Origin: Competibacter_A sp002352125 | GTDB taxonomy: Bacteria > Pseudomonadota > Gammaproteobacteria > Competibacterales > Competibacteraceae | Length of the DNA stretch: 64,000 nucleotides | Direction: 5' to 3' | NCBI GenBank assembly: GCA_035441325.1 | Contig: DAOROA010000019.1 | Span: 11,232 to 75,231 of the forward strand | Shown: positions 26,556-35,445 of the stretch, piece by piece | Numbering within the stretch: the first letter of the stretch is position 1 | Layout: every line of letters starts with the position of its first letter | Notes under the pieces: generated by a model | Told to the model about the DNA's origin: nothing | The model's input: the letters and a program-made list of their open reading frames with translations, nothing else | Databases searched by the model: none | Position numbers and translations under genes: made by a program

Positions 26556-26793
26556 ACCGGTTACCCTCGTTCTTGCTGGTATGGTTTCTCGTTGCGCGCC
26601 GATCATCGCCGCGATCTTGGCGGCCAGCCTGCTGCCGTTCGAAAGCCGAGGTGATAGAGTTACCGCTTTGGTTCGGGTCGTCCGTGCGGCGACCGGCTAT
26701 CTTGTTTTATCGCCTTTTATTATGACAGTTTTTTTGTGGTTGCGCCCAAACCTTGAAATTAGTCTGGATTACCCTTACCGAGGATGCTGCCCG

Positions 26794-27612
26794 ATGAGCG
26801 AATTACAGCGGATTATCGACGACGCCTTCGAGCGTCGCGGCCAGATCGACCCCACCAACGCGCCGGCCGAACTGCGCGAAGCGGTGGAAGAAGCCTTGGG
26901 CCTGCTGGAACTGGGCAAGGCCCGAGTCGCCGAACCGCGCGATGGCGCTTGGACGGTCAACGCCTGGCTGAAGAAAGCGGTACTGTTGAGCTTCCGCTTG
27001 AGCGAGAGCACGATCATCCGCGACGGCTACACCAATTACTTCGACAAGGTGCCACCCAAATACAGCGAATACGGCGAGAACGATTTTCTGGCCGCCGGCG
27101 TGCGGGTGGTACCGCCCGCCGCCGCCCGGCGCGGCTCCTATATCGCTCCCGGCGTGGTGCTGATGCCCTCCTTCGTCAACATCGGCGCTTACGTCGATTC
27201 CGGCACGATGGTGGACACTTGGGCGACGGTCGGCTCCTGCGCCCAGATCGGCAAAAACGTCCATCTATCTGGCGGGGTCGGCATCGGCGGTGTGTTGGAA
27301 CCGCTGCAAGCCAGCCCAACCATCATCGAGGACGACTGCTTCATCGGCGCCCGCTCCGAGGTGGTCGAAGGCGTGATCGTCGAGCGCGGCTCGGTGATCT
27401 CGATGGGGGTCTACATCGGCCAAAGCACCAAGATTTACAACCGCATGACCGGCGAGGTGAGCTACGGTCGAATACCGGCCGGCTCGGTGGTCGTGCCCGG
27501 CGCCCTGCCCGCCCCCGACGGCCGTTACAGCCTGTACTGCGCCATCATCATCAAACAGGTGGACGAGAAAACGCGCGGCCGGGTCAGCCTCAACGAACTG
27601 CTGCGCGATTGA
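26794..27612 (+). CDS. dapD: Tetrahydrodipicolinate N-succinyltransferase
   Basis: 272 residues, close to the 274 of E. coli DapD. The start at 26794 (MSELQRIIDDAFERRG) has GAGG upstream; the frame is open far into the glgE leader, but that extension is antisense to glgE and has no homology. A helical N-terminal domain is followed by a left-handed beta-helix of hexapeptide repeats (SFVNIGAYVDSGTMVDTWA, then GVGIGGVLEPL). It uses succinyl-CoA in the lysine/diaminopimelate pathway. dapE, which acts two steps later, lies 1 kb downstream beyond an Rpn gene. Confidence 0.96.
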   Translation: MSELQRIIDDAFERRGQIDPTNAPAELREAVEEALGLLELGKARVAEPRDGAWTVNAWLKKAVLLSFRLSESTIIRDGYTNYFDKVPPKYSEYGENDFLAAGVRVVPPAAARRGSYIAPGVVLMPSFVNIGAYVDSGTMVDTWATVGSCAQIGKNVHLSGGVGIGGVLEPLQASPTIIEDDCFIGARSEVVEGVIVERGSVISMGVYIGQSTKIYNRMTGEVSYGRIPAGSVVVPGALPAPDGRYSLYCAIIIKQVDEKTRGRVSLNELLRD

Positions 27613-27643
27613 AACTCCAGATCGCTGAGCCATCGATATTCCC

Positions 27644-28621
27644 ATGCGGCTGCAACACCCTCACGACCGCTTCGTGCGCGAGTTCTTTGGCGAACCCGCG
27701 CACGCGCGGGAATTCCTGAGCGCCGTGCTGCAGGCGGCGCTGGCAGATACGCTGGATTGGGCGCGGCTGCGCGGCGAACCGGCCACCTTCATCGACGAAA
27801 ACCTGCGCGAACAATATTCCGACTTGCTGTTCTCGGTGCCGGGCAAGGATGGTAACCCGCAACAGGTTTATCTGCTGTTCGAGCATAAATCGGTGCTGGA
27901 TCAAGGACTATTGCGACAATTACTAGGCTACTTGGCGCGGATTTATGCCGCACAAGACGAGCCGGCCCCGGTGGTCGCGGTCGTTTTTTACCACGGCGAC
28001 GCGCCGCATCCGACCGGCCGACGATTCATCGACGAACTGTCGCTTGCCACCGAGCGGCGGGCGCTTTATCGACCTTACGTTCCGGATTTCGGCTATCTGC
28101 TGTTCGACCTCGTCCACGCCAAACCTCTGGCATGGCAATCGCTAGCTCTGCGGGTATTTCTGGCGGCGCTGGACAGCGCCCGCCACCCCGACCCGACTCG
28201 GCTCGCCGGAGTGCTGCGCCTGGCGGACCAGTTGCTCCGGGAACCTCAAAGCACCCACATCGTCCATGCGCTGCTGGTCTATCTGTTCCAGGTAACAGAT
28301 TTGCAACCAGCGCAATGGCGAAACTTATTGAGCCCACCGCCGTCACCCACTCTGGAGGCAACCATGATTTCGACTGCACAACAACTGTTCGAACAAGGCA
28401 AGATCGAGGGCAAGATCGAGGGCAAGATCGAGGGCAAGATCGAGGGCAAGATCGAGGGAGAGACACTGTTTCTGGAACGTCTGCTCCAAGCCAAATTTGG
28501 CAAGCTACCCCAAAGCTACCAACACCGCATCGCAAAAGCCGGCCCCGATATGCTGCTATTGTGGGGAGAACGAGTATTGAACGCTGCCACGCTGGCCGAA
28601 GTGTTCGCGGATACTCATTAA
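27644..28621 (+). CDS. Rpn family PD-(D/E)XK nuclease/transposase-like protein
   Basis: 325 residues. The N-terminus HDRFVREFFGEP and the block REQYSDLLFSV, then VYLLFEHKS, form the Rpn (recombination-promoting nuclease, PDDEXK) core: Asp in YSDLL and Glu-His-Lys in FEHKS are the expected catalytic residues. The E. coli relatives RpnA-E promote RecA-independent recombination and cut DNA. The C-terminal third contains five identical GKIE units encoded by a 12-base tandem repeat, then a helical tail. It sits between dapD and dapE, 31 bases after dapD and 49 before dapE, and so looks inserted into a lysine operon. The frame is intact. Confidence 0.85.
   Translation: MRLQHPHDRFVREFFGEPAHAREFLSAVLQAALADTLDWARLRGEPATFIDENLREQYSDLLFSVPGKDGNPQQVYLLFEHKSVLDQGLLRQLLGYLARIYAAQDEPAPVVAVVFYHGDAPHPTGRRFIDELSLATERRALYRPYVPDFGYLLFDLVHAKPLAWQSLALRVFLAALDSARHPDPTRLAGVLRLADQLLREPQSTHIVHALLVYLFQVTDLQPAQWRNLLSPPPSPTLEATMISTAQQLFEQGKIEGKIEGKIEGKIEGKIEGETLFLERLLQAKFGKLPQSYQHRIAKAGPDMLLLWGERVLNAATLAEVFADTH
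28397..28456 (+). repeat. Five perfect 12-base tandem repeats in the Rpn gene
   Basis: GGCAAGATCGAG occurs five times in a row without a mismatch and encodes GKIE each time, placed between EQ and GET. Because the unit is a multiple of three, slippage would change the length of the Rpn linker without breaking the frame. Confidence 0.97.
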
Positions 28622-28670
28622 AAACCGGACACCAAATACCCGGCAACAGCGATACCGAGACCTTGCACCC

Positions 28671-29828
28671 ATGTCCACCACTTTGGATCTCGCCCTCGAC
28701 CTGATTCGTCGCCCATCGGTTACGCCGGATGATGCCGACTGCCAAGAAACCATGATCGCTCGACTGCAAACCATCGGTTTTCGAGTAGAACGATTGCGCT
28801 TCGGCGATGTAGAAAACTTCTGGGCACGGTTCGGCGACCGGGAACCGCTGTTCGCTTTCGCTGGCCACACCGACGTCGTGCCGCCCGGCCCGCTGGACCG
28901 GTGGCAATCGCCGCCATTCGTGCCGACGATCCGCGACGGTTACTTGTACGGGCGCGGCACGGCGGATATGAAGAGCAGTTTGGCGGCGATGATCACCGCT
29001 TGCGAGCGTTTTCTCGCCACCCATCCGCAACCGCGCGGCTCTATCGCTCTCCTGATCACCAGCGACGAAGAAGGCGCAGCGGTCGATGGTACGGTCAAAG
29101 TGGTGGAGCGATTGGAGGCGCGCGGCGAGAAGATACGCTGGTGTCTAGTGGGCGAACCGTCTTGCGTCGCCCAACTCGGCGATACGATCAAGAACGGCCG
29201 GCGTGGATCGTTGAACGGCCGGCTGGTCTTGCGCGGAACCCAGGGGCATGTTGCCTATCCCCATCTGGCCCAGAATCCCATCCATGCGGCCGGTGCGATC
29301 CTGACCGCTCTTTCCGACGAAATCTGGGACCAAGGCCACGAGTTTTTCCCACCGACCTCGTTCCAGATTTCCAATCTCCGTTCCGGCACCGGCGCGGACA
29401 ACGTCATTCCTGGCGATCTGGAAATGTTGTTCAATTTTCGTTTTTCGCCGGCGGTGACGGTCGAGCAACTCCAAGAGCGCGTCCGGCTGATCGTCGAAAC
29501 GGGCTTGCTCAACGAAGAAATCAAAACCGGCCAAGTCTTCCAGTATGCGCTGGAATGGCGCTTGTCCGGCCCGCCATTCTTCACCCCTCCCGGCGATCTG
29601 GTGGCCGCCGTCGCCGCTGCGATTCGCGCCGAAACCGGATTGGAACCGGCATTGTCCACCAGCGGCGGTACATCAGACGGTCGCTTCATCGCGCCCACCG
29701 GCGCACAAGTCATCGAATTCGGTCTCCTCAACGCCACCATCCACAAGATCGACGAACGCATTCCGGTCGACGATCTGGAACGGCTCAGCCGGATCTACGA
29801 GAGCGTACTGGTTCGGCTGGTGGGCTAA
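28671..29828 (+). CDS. dapE: Succinyl-diaminopimelate desuccinylase
   Basis: 385 residues, slightly above the 375 of E. coli. It is an M20 family di-zinc amidase: FAGHTDVVPPG supplies the first His and Asp, GRGTADMKSS the bridging Asp, TSDEEG the Glu pair, and ATIHKIDERI the C-terminal His. The central dimerisation domain is present. It removes succinate from N-succinyl-LL-2,6-diaminopimelate on the way to lysine and peptidoglycan. Probably cotranscribed with dapD through the intervening Rpn gene. Confidence 0.95.
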   Translation: MSTTLDLALDLIRRPSVTPDDADCQETMIARLQTIGFRVERLRFGDVENFWARFGDREPLFAFAGHTDVVPPGPLDRWQSPPFVPTIRDGYLYGRGTADMKSSLAAMITACERFLATHPQPRGSIALLITSDEEGAAVDGTVKVVERLEARGEKIRWCLVGEPSCVAQLGDTIKNGRRGSLNGRLVLRGTQGHVAYPHLAQNPIHAAGAILTALSDEIWDQGHEFFPPTSFQISNLRSGTGADNVIPGDLEMLFNFRFSPAVTVEQLQERVRLIVETGLLNEEIKTGQVFQYALEWRLSGPPFFTPPGDLVAAVAAAIRAETGLEPALSTSGGTSDGRFIAPTGAQVIEFGLLNATIHKIDERIPVDDLERLSRIYESVLVRLVG

Positions 29829-29893
29829 ATCCCATTTCGGGATAGCGGCTCCGACGCCAGAAGTTTGTATGGGTTCCAACCAACGGGCCTTTC

Positions 29894-31702
29894 ATGCACA
29901 ACGACATTCCTCTGACGCTTGCCGCCATTTTGCTCGCCGGCATCGGCGCACAATGGTTGGCCTGGTGGTTGCGTCTGCCCGCCATCCTGCCGTTGCTGGC
30001 CGTTGGCCTGCTCGCCGGCCCGGTCACCGGCTGGCTCAACCCCGCCCGGCTGTTCGGCCATTTGCTGTTTCCGATGGTTTCGCTCGGGGTTGCCGTCATC
30101 CTGTTCGAGGGTGCGCTCACCTTGCGGTTTGCGGAGATCCGCAGCCAGGCGCGGGTAGTTCGCAATCTGGTCTCGGTCGGCGCGCTGGCCAATTGGCTGA
30201 TCATCGCCTCGGCCGCTCGATTTTGCGCTGCTTTGCCCTGGTCGTTGGCGCTGCTGTTCGGCGCGCTGGTCACCGTGACCGGCCCAACCGTGGTTGCGCC
30301 CTTGTTGCGCAGTGTCCGCCCCGAGCGGGAAATCGCCAACATCCTGCGCTGGGAAGGCATCCTGATCGACCCCATCGGCGCCCTGCTGGCGGTGCTGGTC
30401 TTCGAGTTCACCGTCTCCGAACAGCACCAACACACGGTCCTGATGTTCGGCGTCACCGTGATCGCCGGGACCTTGCTTGGCCTGGCCGGCGCCTCGCTGC
30501 TCGCTACCCTGCTGCGCCGGCAATGGCTACCCGATTACCTGCACCGGGTGGCTAGCCTGGCGTTGGTATTGAGCGTGTTCGCCCTGTCGAACGCTCTCGC
30601 CGCCGAGTCCGGCCTGCTGGCGGTGACGGTCATGGGTCTGCGGCTGGCCAATATCCGCGACCTCCTCATCGACGATATCCTCGATTTCAAGGAAACTCTG
30701 ACCCTGTTGCTGATCTCGGTGCTTTTTATCGTGCTGGCAGCCCGGATCGATTTGGGAGCGTTCGCCGACATGGGCTGGGGAGCGGTCGGTGTACTGCTGG
30801 TCGTCCTCTTCGTTGCCCGCCCCGTCGCCGTCTGGCTGGCCACGGCCGGCTCGAAGCTGGACTGGCGCCGGAAAGCAGCATTGGCTTGGATCGCCCCGCG
30901 CGGCATCGTGGCAGCGGCGGTGTCTGCTCTGTTCGCCCTGCAACTGGAACAACTGGGCTATATTCAAGCCCGGACTCTGGCGGCGTTGACTTTCTTGGTC
31001 ATCGTGGTCACCGTCACCTTGCAAAGCCTTACCGCTAAAACCGTCGTGCGCCGGCTGGGCGTGGCCGCACCGCCGCCGCGAGGCGTCCTCATCGTGGGGG
31101 GTAATCTGGTGGCGCGAGAGGTTGCCAAGACATTACATGAACGGGATATTCCGGTCATTTTGGCCGATTCGGCCTGGGAAAACATTCGTGCCGCCCGCAT
31201 GACCGGCATTCCGGTTTATCATGGCAACGTTCTTTCCGAACACGCCGATACCTATCTCGACCTGACCGGAATCGGCACCTTGCTCGCGATGTCGCCCTGG
31301 CCCGAGCGCAATACCCTCGTCAGCTTTTACTATCGGCGGGCTTTGGGAACGGATCGAGTCTATGCTCTGCGGCTGGACATAGAGCGCGACGAGGCGAACC
31401 GCGCCCGGATGATTCCGTCTTATCGTATCCCCCGTTTGTTCGGCGAGCAGATCACTCTGGCGCGTTTGCGGGAGAAGTTGAAACAGGGTTACGTCATACG
31501 CGCCACGCCGTTGACCGCCAGTTTCGATTTCCTCGCTTTTCGCGACAAATGGGGCAACCTAGCCATTCCGCTGTTCGCGCTCGATCCCAAAGGCATACTC
31601 CGGGTCTTTTCGGCTGGGGAGTCGCTGCAACCATCGCCCGGTTGGACCGTCATCAGCCTGACGCCGCCAGCGGATGCCACGCGAAGTTCGAGCGCCGGCT
31701 GA
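29894..31702 (+). CDS. CPA1-type cation:proton antiporter with TrkA-N domain
   Basis: 602 residues. About 12 hydrophobic segments cover residues 1-385, with features of the NhaP/CPA1 fold such as GPTVVAPLLRSVRPEREI and LRWEGILIDPIGALLAV (an Asp in the transport site). Residues about 395-520 are a Rossmann-like TrkA-N domain (RGVLIVGGNLVAREVAKTL), and the end may be a TrkA-C remnant. It probably exchanges Na+ or K+ for protons, with the cytoplasmic domain sensing nucleotide. It starts 65 bases after dapE and is followed by an OpgG-like gene and trkHA, a plausible osmotic-response neighbourhood. Confidence 0.88.
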   Translation: MHNDIPLTLAAILLAGIGAQWLAWWLRLPAILPLLAVGLLAGPVTGWLNPARLFGHLLFPMVSLGVAVILFEGALTLRFAEIRSQARVVRNLVSVGALANWLIIASAARFCAALPWSLALLFGALVTVTGPTVVAPLLRSVRPEREIANILRWEGILIDPIGALLAVLVFEFTVSEQHQHTVLMFGVTVIAGTLLGLAGASLLATLLRRQWLPDYLHRVASLALVLSVFALSNALAAESGLLAVTVMGLRLANIRDLLIDDILDFKETLTLLLISVLFIVLAARIDLGAFADMGWGAVGVLLVVLFVARPVAVWLATAGSKLDWRRKAALAWIAPRGIVAAAVSALFALQLEQLGYIQARTLAALTFLVIVVTVTLQSLTAKTVVRRLGVAAPPPRGVLIVGGNLVAREVAKTLHERDIPVILADSAWENIRAARMTGIPVYHGNVLSEHADTYLDLTGIGTLLAMSPWPERNTLVSFYYRRALGTDRVYALRLDIERDEANRARMIPSYRIPRLFGEQITLARLREKLKQGYVIRATPLTASFDFLAFRDKWGNLAIPLFALDPKGILRVFSAGESLQPSPGWTVISLTPPADATRSSSAG

Positions 31703-31811
31703 AATGTCGAGACGGATAAACCGGTCGCCCAGACCCATGCGGCGACTGGCCGCCGTTAACATGAACGCAAGCAATGTAATCACTATCATGACTGTCCAAA
31801 CCGACAACCTT

Positions 31812-33065
31812 ATGGCCGCACCACCCCGGACTGCTGTCTGGTGGCTGCACCGACTCGCCTGTGGCTGGCTGTGCGCGCTGGCCCTGGGCGCTCAAGCCGC
31901 GACCGCCACCACCTTCGCCAACTTGACGCAGGAAGCTTTCGATCGCTCCCGGCTACCTTGGGATCCGATGCTTCCTACGCCCGTAGCGGAAATCGATCCG
32001 CCGGAAGGCAGCGACTCGCTGGGGCTCGATTTCGTCGAATACGGCAAGCTGGCGGGAAAACCGCTCCACGACGACCACGTTTGGTGGCTGCGGGCCAAAC
32101 CGCGCGGCAATTTCGAGAAAGACCCGCTGGAAATCTGGATGTATCAGCCCGAAAGCGAGAGCTATGCCCTCGTGACTTATCGGGCGAAAGATTTCAGCTA
32201 CGGGCATCCCGAAATCCAGCCACCGCTGCCCGATCCCCTTCCCACCGCCGCCCGCCATTTGAGCGCGGTCGATATCGGTTCCCATCGCAGCAATCCGATG
32301 AGCTGGCCTCAAATTCTCCATCTAGGCGGCAACGGCTACGGCCGGCTGGCCGGTTTTCCGCCGCTGGAATTCGGCACGTCGTTCCGGCTGGGCGTACACG
32401 ATGTGGGCCAGCCCAACGAGGATTTCGTCAAGCTCCGCAAACTGTATCTTCGGCCCATCAATCAACGAGCCCTCCGAATACTGGGGCTGGTGGATTGCGA
32501 AGCCTATGCGGCGGCGCTGGCCGCCACGCTGCAACCGGGTGCCGCCAGCACCCTGCGGGTCACGCTGAAAATCTTCTTGCGCAAACCGCTGCGAATAGCC
32601 GACCAGCCGAGCCTGGGCCCCCTGGGTCTGAGTTCGATGTTCTGGAAAGACAGCCGCGCCACGCTGGACGATTCCGATGACGAGGCGCACGACGCCGACC
32701 GGTTCACCGCCTGGTACGCGGATGGCCGGCGGCGCGAGCATCCGCTCGCCATCCCGACCAATCCGGACGATCCGCCGCTGCTGGCCGACTTCGGCCAAGT
32801 GGCCGACTTTGCGCTGGTCCAATCCAACCGCAACGCCGGTCGTTACGGTCGCTACGCGCCGGTGGACTATGCCAATCGGGTATCGCTGCTGATCTCCGAC
32901 ATCGCCAGCAGCCTGCCCTACACCGTGGGGCTCTGGCAGTCCTACACCGATTACGAAGGCGCCGATAACGTGGCGGTCTTCGTTCGCTTCAGCCGGGATG
33001 CGGACACGCCGGCCTCGGTCGATGACGGCATCGCTTTCTCCTACACCTTGACGGCTTATCGATGA
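31812..33065 (+). CDS. Divergent OpgG/OpgD-like periplasmic glucan biosynthesis protein
   Basis: About 417 residues from MAAPPRTAVW; the true start is uncertain (ATGs also at 31788 and 31761). An N-terminal signal peptide of about 32 residues ends ALGAQAATA. The central and C-terminal parts follow the OpgG/OpgD plan: a strand-rich domain, TLRVTLKIFLRKP, then LGPLGLSSMFWKD (the family has APLTSMFWF here) and DFALVQSNRNAGRYGRY, resembling the LLQRDR element. The N-terminal third fits poorly with OpgG. It may help to shape osmoregulated periplasmic glucans, but opgH is not in the window. Family call moderate, function inferred. Confidence 0.55.
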   Translation: MAAPPRTAVWWLHRLACGWLCALALGAQAATATTFANLTQEAFDRSRLPWDPMLPTPVAEIDPPEGSDSLGLDFVEYGKLAGKPLHDDHVWWLRAKPRGNFEKDPLEIWMYQPESESYALVTYRAKDFSYGHPEIQPPLPDPLPTAARHLSAVDIGSHRSNPMSWPQILHLGGNGYGRLAGFPPLEFGTSFRLGVHDVGQPNEDFVKLRKLYLRPINQRALRILGLVDCEAYAAALAATLQPGAASTLRVTLKIFLRKPLRIADQPSLGPLGLSSMFWKDSRATLDDSDDEAHDADRFTAWYADGRRREHPLAIPTNPDDPPLLADFGQVADFALVQSNRNAGRYGRYAPVDYANRVSLLISDIASSLPYTVGLWQSYTDYEGADNVAVFVRFSRDADTPASVDDGIAFSYTLTAYR

Positions 33066-33283
33066 AGGGGAAACGGCGCATCCGCCAGCCGTTGAGAATG
33101 GAACGCGCCGTGTCTCCCGGCGCCACCAAATCCCAGCCTGACATTTCAAGCCATGCGCGATGATGCTTCCCCGGCGGTTGCCGCTGTCCCAATCGATGGA
33201 ATCGGCACGGAACGGTTGGAGGAGCGCGACAGCCCGAACCGCACCCCGGCAAGACTGCCCTTAAGGAATCCCTGACCAAAGCC

Positions 33284-34741
33284 ATGCCGCTTGGGACATT
33301 GGAGTACGCCGTTCGATTTTCCGTAATCGGTAAGTATCTCGGCCAGTTGGCCATCGTACTTGCGGCGCTCGCGCTACCACCACTGGCGGCGGCAACGCTG
33401 GACGGCGATGCGGCGGCAACCCTGCGCTACGGCCTGGTGCTGACCGTTCTCCTGGGCATCGGCCTGCCGCTCGCGCGCCGCCCGATCTCCACGCCGATCC
33501 AGGGGAACGAGGCGTTCGCGATCGCGGCGCTCGCCTTCATCCTGGGGGCGCTCGCGATGGCTTTCCCGCTGATGGGCCCAGGGTTGAGCTGGCTGGATGC
33601 CGTGTTCGAAAGCACTTCGGCGATCACCACCACGGGCCTCACCACGCTGGCCAGCGTCGAAGACAAACCTCGATACTTTCTGTTCGCTCGCGCCTGGCAA
33701 CAATGGTACGGCGGTCTCGGGATCGTGGTGCTGTCCGTGGCGCTATTGTCCGGCTACGATGCCGCCACCCGCCAATTGCTCGATCCGCAGGCCGTGCACG
33801 AGAACCTCGATACCAGCGCGCGCCTGTTCGCCCGCCGCGCGTTCCTGACCTATGCCGCGCTGACGCTCGGTGGCATCGCAATGTTGTGGTGGTCCGGTTT
33901 ACCGCCGTTCGAGGCCCTGACCCATGCGCTCGCCGCCATTTCCACCGGTGGATTTTCTACCCGCGACGCCAGCCTCGCCGCTTTTCCCGGCTGGACACCA
34001 CGCCTGGTCATCATGGGCCTCTCGCTGGCCGGCGCGGTTGCCCTGCCCCTTTACTTCCTCGCTTGGCGGCAGGGTTGGCGCAAGCTCGCTGCCAACGTAG
34101 AGCTCCATGCCCTGCTCGCGATGTGCGCATTATCGAGCGCGCTGCTTGCGCTGTTGCTATACCATGTCCAAGGCGCGTGGCAGCCCGATCTTGCCGGCCA
34201 TGCTGTACTGATGGCTATTTCGGCGCAAACCACGACCGGTTTCGCCAGTTTGCCGGTCGTCGAACTCGACGCGACCGCCAAGCTCACGCTGATCCTGTGC
34301 ATGCTGGTGGGCGGCAGCGTCGGCTCCACTGCCGGCGGGATCAAGCTCTGGCGGCTGCTCTTGCTGCTGCGCTTGAGTCAACTGATGCTTCGTCGCCTCG
34401 CCATGCCCAACCATGCGGTGGTGGAATTGCGCCTGGGTGGACGCATCATCGAAGCCGATGAACTGACGCGAGGGTTATTGCTCATGCTGTTGTTCGCGAC
34501 GGCGGTGCTGTGTTCCTGGTTTCCCTTTCTCTGGTTCGGCCACGATCCTTTGAACGCTCTGTTCGAGGTCGTCTCGGCCTTGGCTACCACCGGTCTTTCG
34601 GCCGGTATCGCCGGTCCCGGCCTGCACCCGCTGCTGAAAGGGGTCCTGTGCGCCGATATGGTGCTCGGCCGTCTCGAAATCGTCGCCGTGCTGGTGCTGT
34701 TCGCACCGCGCACTTGGTTGGGCAGGAGGAGGCGGATATGA
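33284..34741 (+). CDS. trkH: TrkH/KtrB-type potassium uptake channel subunit
   Basis: 485 residues with about 8-10 membrane spans and the four pore-loop signatures of the family: AITTTGLTT, AISTGGFST, SAQTTTGFAS and ALATTGLSAG. Each contains the filter glycine, so selectivity for K+ is expected. The start at 33284 has AAGGA only at a distance and may be off by a few codons. Its TGA overlaps the ATG of the trkA-like gene (ATGA), so channel and gating subunit are translationally coupled. Bulk K+ uptake is the fast response to osmotic upshift, before trehalose accumulates. Confidence 0.93.
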   Translation: MPLGTLEYAVRFSVIGKYLGQLAIVLAALALPPLAAATLDGDAAATLRYGLVLTVLLGIGLPLARRPISTPIQGNEAFAIAALAFILGALAMAFPLMGPGLSWLDAVFESTSAITTTGLTTLASVEDKPRYFLFARAWQQWYGGLGIVVLSVALLSGYDAATRQLLDPQAVHENLDTSARLFARRAFLTYAALTLGGIAMLWWSGLPPFEALTHALAAISTGGFSTRDASLAAFPGWTPRLVIMGLSLAGAVALPLYFLAWRQGWRKLAANVELHALLAMCALSSALLALLLYHVQGAWQPDLAGHAVLMAISAQTTTGFASLPVVELDATAKLTLILCMLVGGSVGSTAGGIKLWRLLLLLRLSQLMLRRLAMPNHAVVELRLGGRIIEADELTRGLLLMLLFATAVLCSWFPFLWFGHDPLNALFEVVSALATTGLSAGIAGPGLHPLLKGVLCADMVLGRLEIVAVLVLFAPRTWLGRRRRI

Positions 34742-35382
34742 GAGCGATCTTCGTCGGCGCCAGCCACACTACCGTCGCCACGGCGCGGATGCTGCTGAAG
34801 CGCGGTCACGAAGTGGTCATCATCGAGCAGGACAAGGAACGCATCGAGGCGCTCGCCGCCACGCTCGACTGCGGATTTCTGCACGGGGACGGCGGCAAGC
34901 CGGCGATCTTGCGCGAGGTCAATCCCGAGCGCGCGGACGTGCTCTACTGCCTGACGGACAACGATCAGGCCAATATCCTCGCCAGTCTGGTCGGCCGATC
35001 CCTCGGCTTCCAGCGCGTGGTGACCAAAATCCAAGACCCGGAGTTCGTGCACGTCTGCATCGAGCTCGGGCTGCACGACACCATCATCCCCTCGCTGACC
35101 ATCGCCCGGCATCTGGGAGAGATGTTCGAGGGGCACGATCCGCTCGAAATCTCGGCCAAGATTCGAGGAGATGCGCGCATCTTTTCGTTCGTGGTGCAGG
35201 ATCAGGACGCCAAGCGACTGAGCGAACTGGAACTGCCGAAAAAGAGCCGGGTCGTCTGCCTGTATCGCGGCGACGAGTGGTTGCTCCCCGAGGAGGACAT
35301 GCGGCTCGTCCCCGGCGACGAGGTCGTCATCATCACCGCCGCGCAGAATCTCGAACGTCTCGCCGAGCGCTGGGGCAGCTAA
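34738..35382 (+). CDS. trkA: TrkA/KtrA-type potassium channel regulatory subunit
   Basis: 214 residues, half the size of E. coli TrkA: one RCK-N Rossmann domain (residues 1-130, RAIFVGASHTTVATARML, acidic EQD at the end of the second strand) and one RCK-C domain. In the nucleotide loop GASHTT replaces the usual GxGxxG, so ligand preference may differ. The single-unit form is typical of KtrA-like rings that bind ATP/ADP or NAD(H) and gate the channel. Overlaps the trkH stop by four bases. Convergent with treY, with 63 bases between them and no clear terminator. Confidence 0.92.
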   Translation: MRAIFVGASHTTVATARMLLKRGHEVVIIEQDKERIEALAATLDCGFLHGDGGKPAILREVNPERADVLYCLTDNDQANILASLVGRSLGFQRVVTKIQDPEFVHVCIELGLHDTIIPSLTIARHLGEMFEGHDPLEISAKIRGDARIFSFVVQDQDAKRLSELELPKKSRVVCLYRGDEWLLPEEDMRLVPGDEVVIITAAQNLERLAERWGS

Positions 35383-35445
35383 CCGGCCCCAAGCGCCAAG
35401 ATTTCGCGATCCCGCGATTGGCAAAGACAGGCGCCGATATCCCCG

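Noticed and set aside
26143..26793. A long N-terminal extension of dapD
   Set aside because: The frame is open, but it runs antisense through the glgE leader, has no DapD homology and would give a protein almost twice the normal size. The ATG at 26794 has a ribosome site and gives the normal length.
28397..28456. Short direct repeats resembling a CRISPR array
   Set aside because: The five 12-base units are contiguous without spacers and lie inside a coding frame, so they are a coding tandem repeat.
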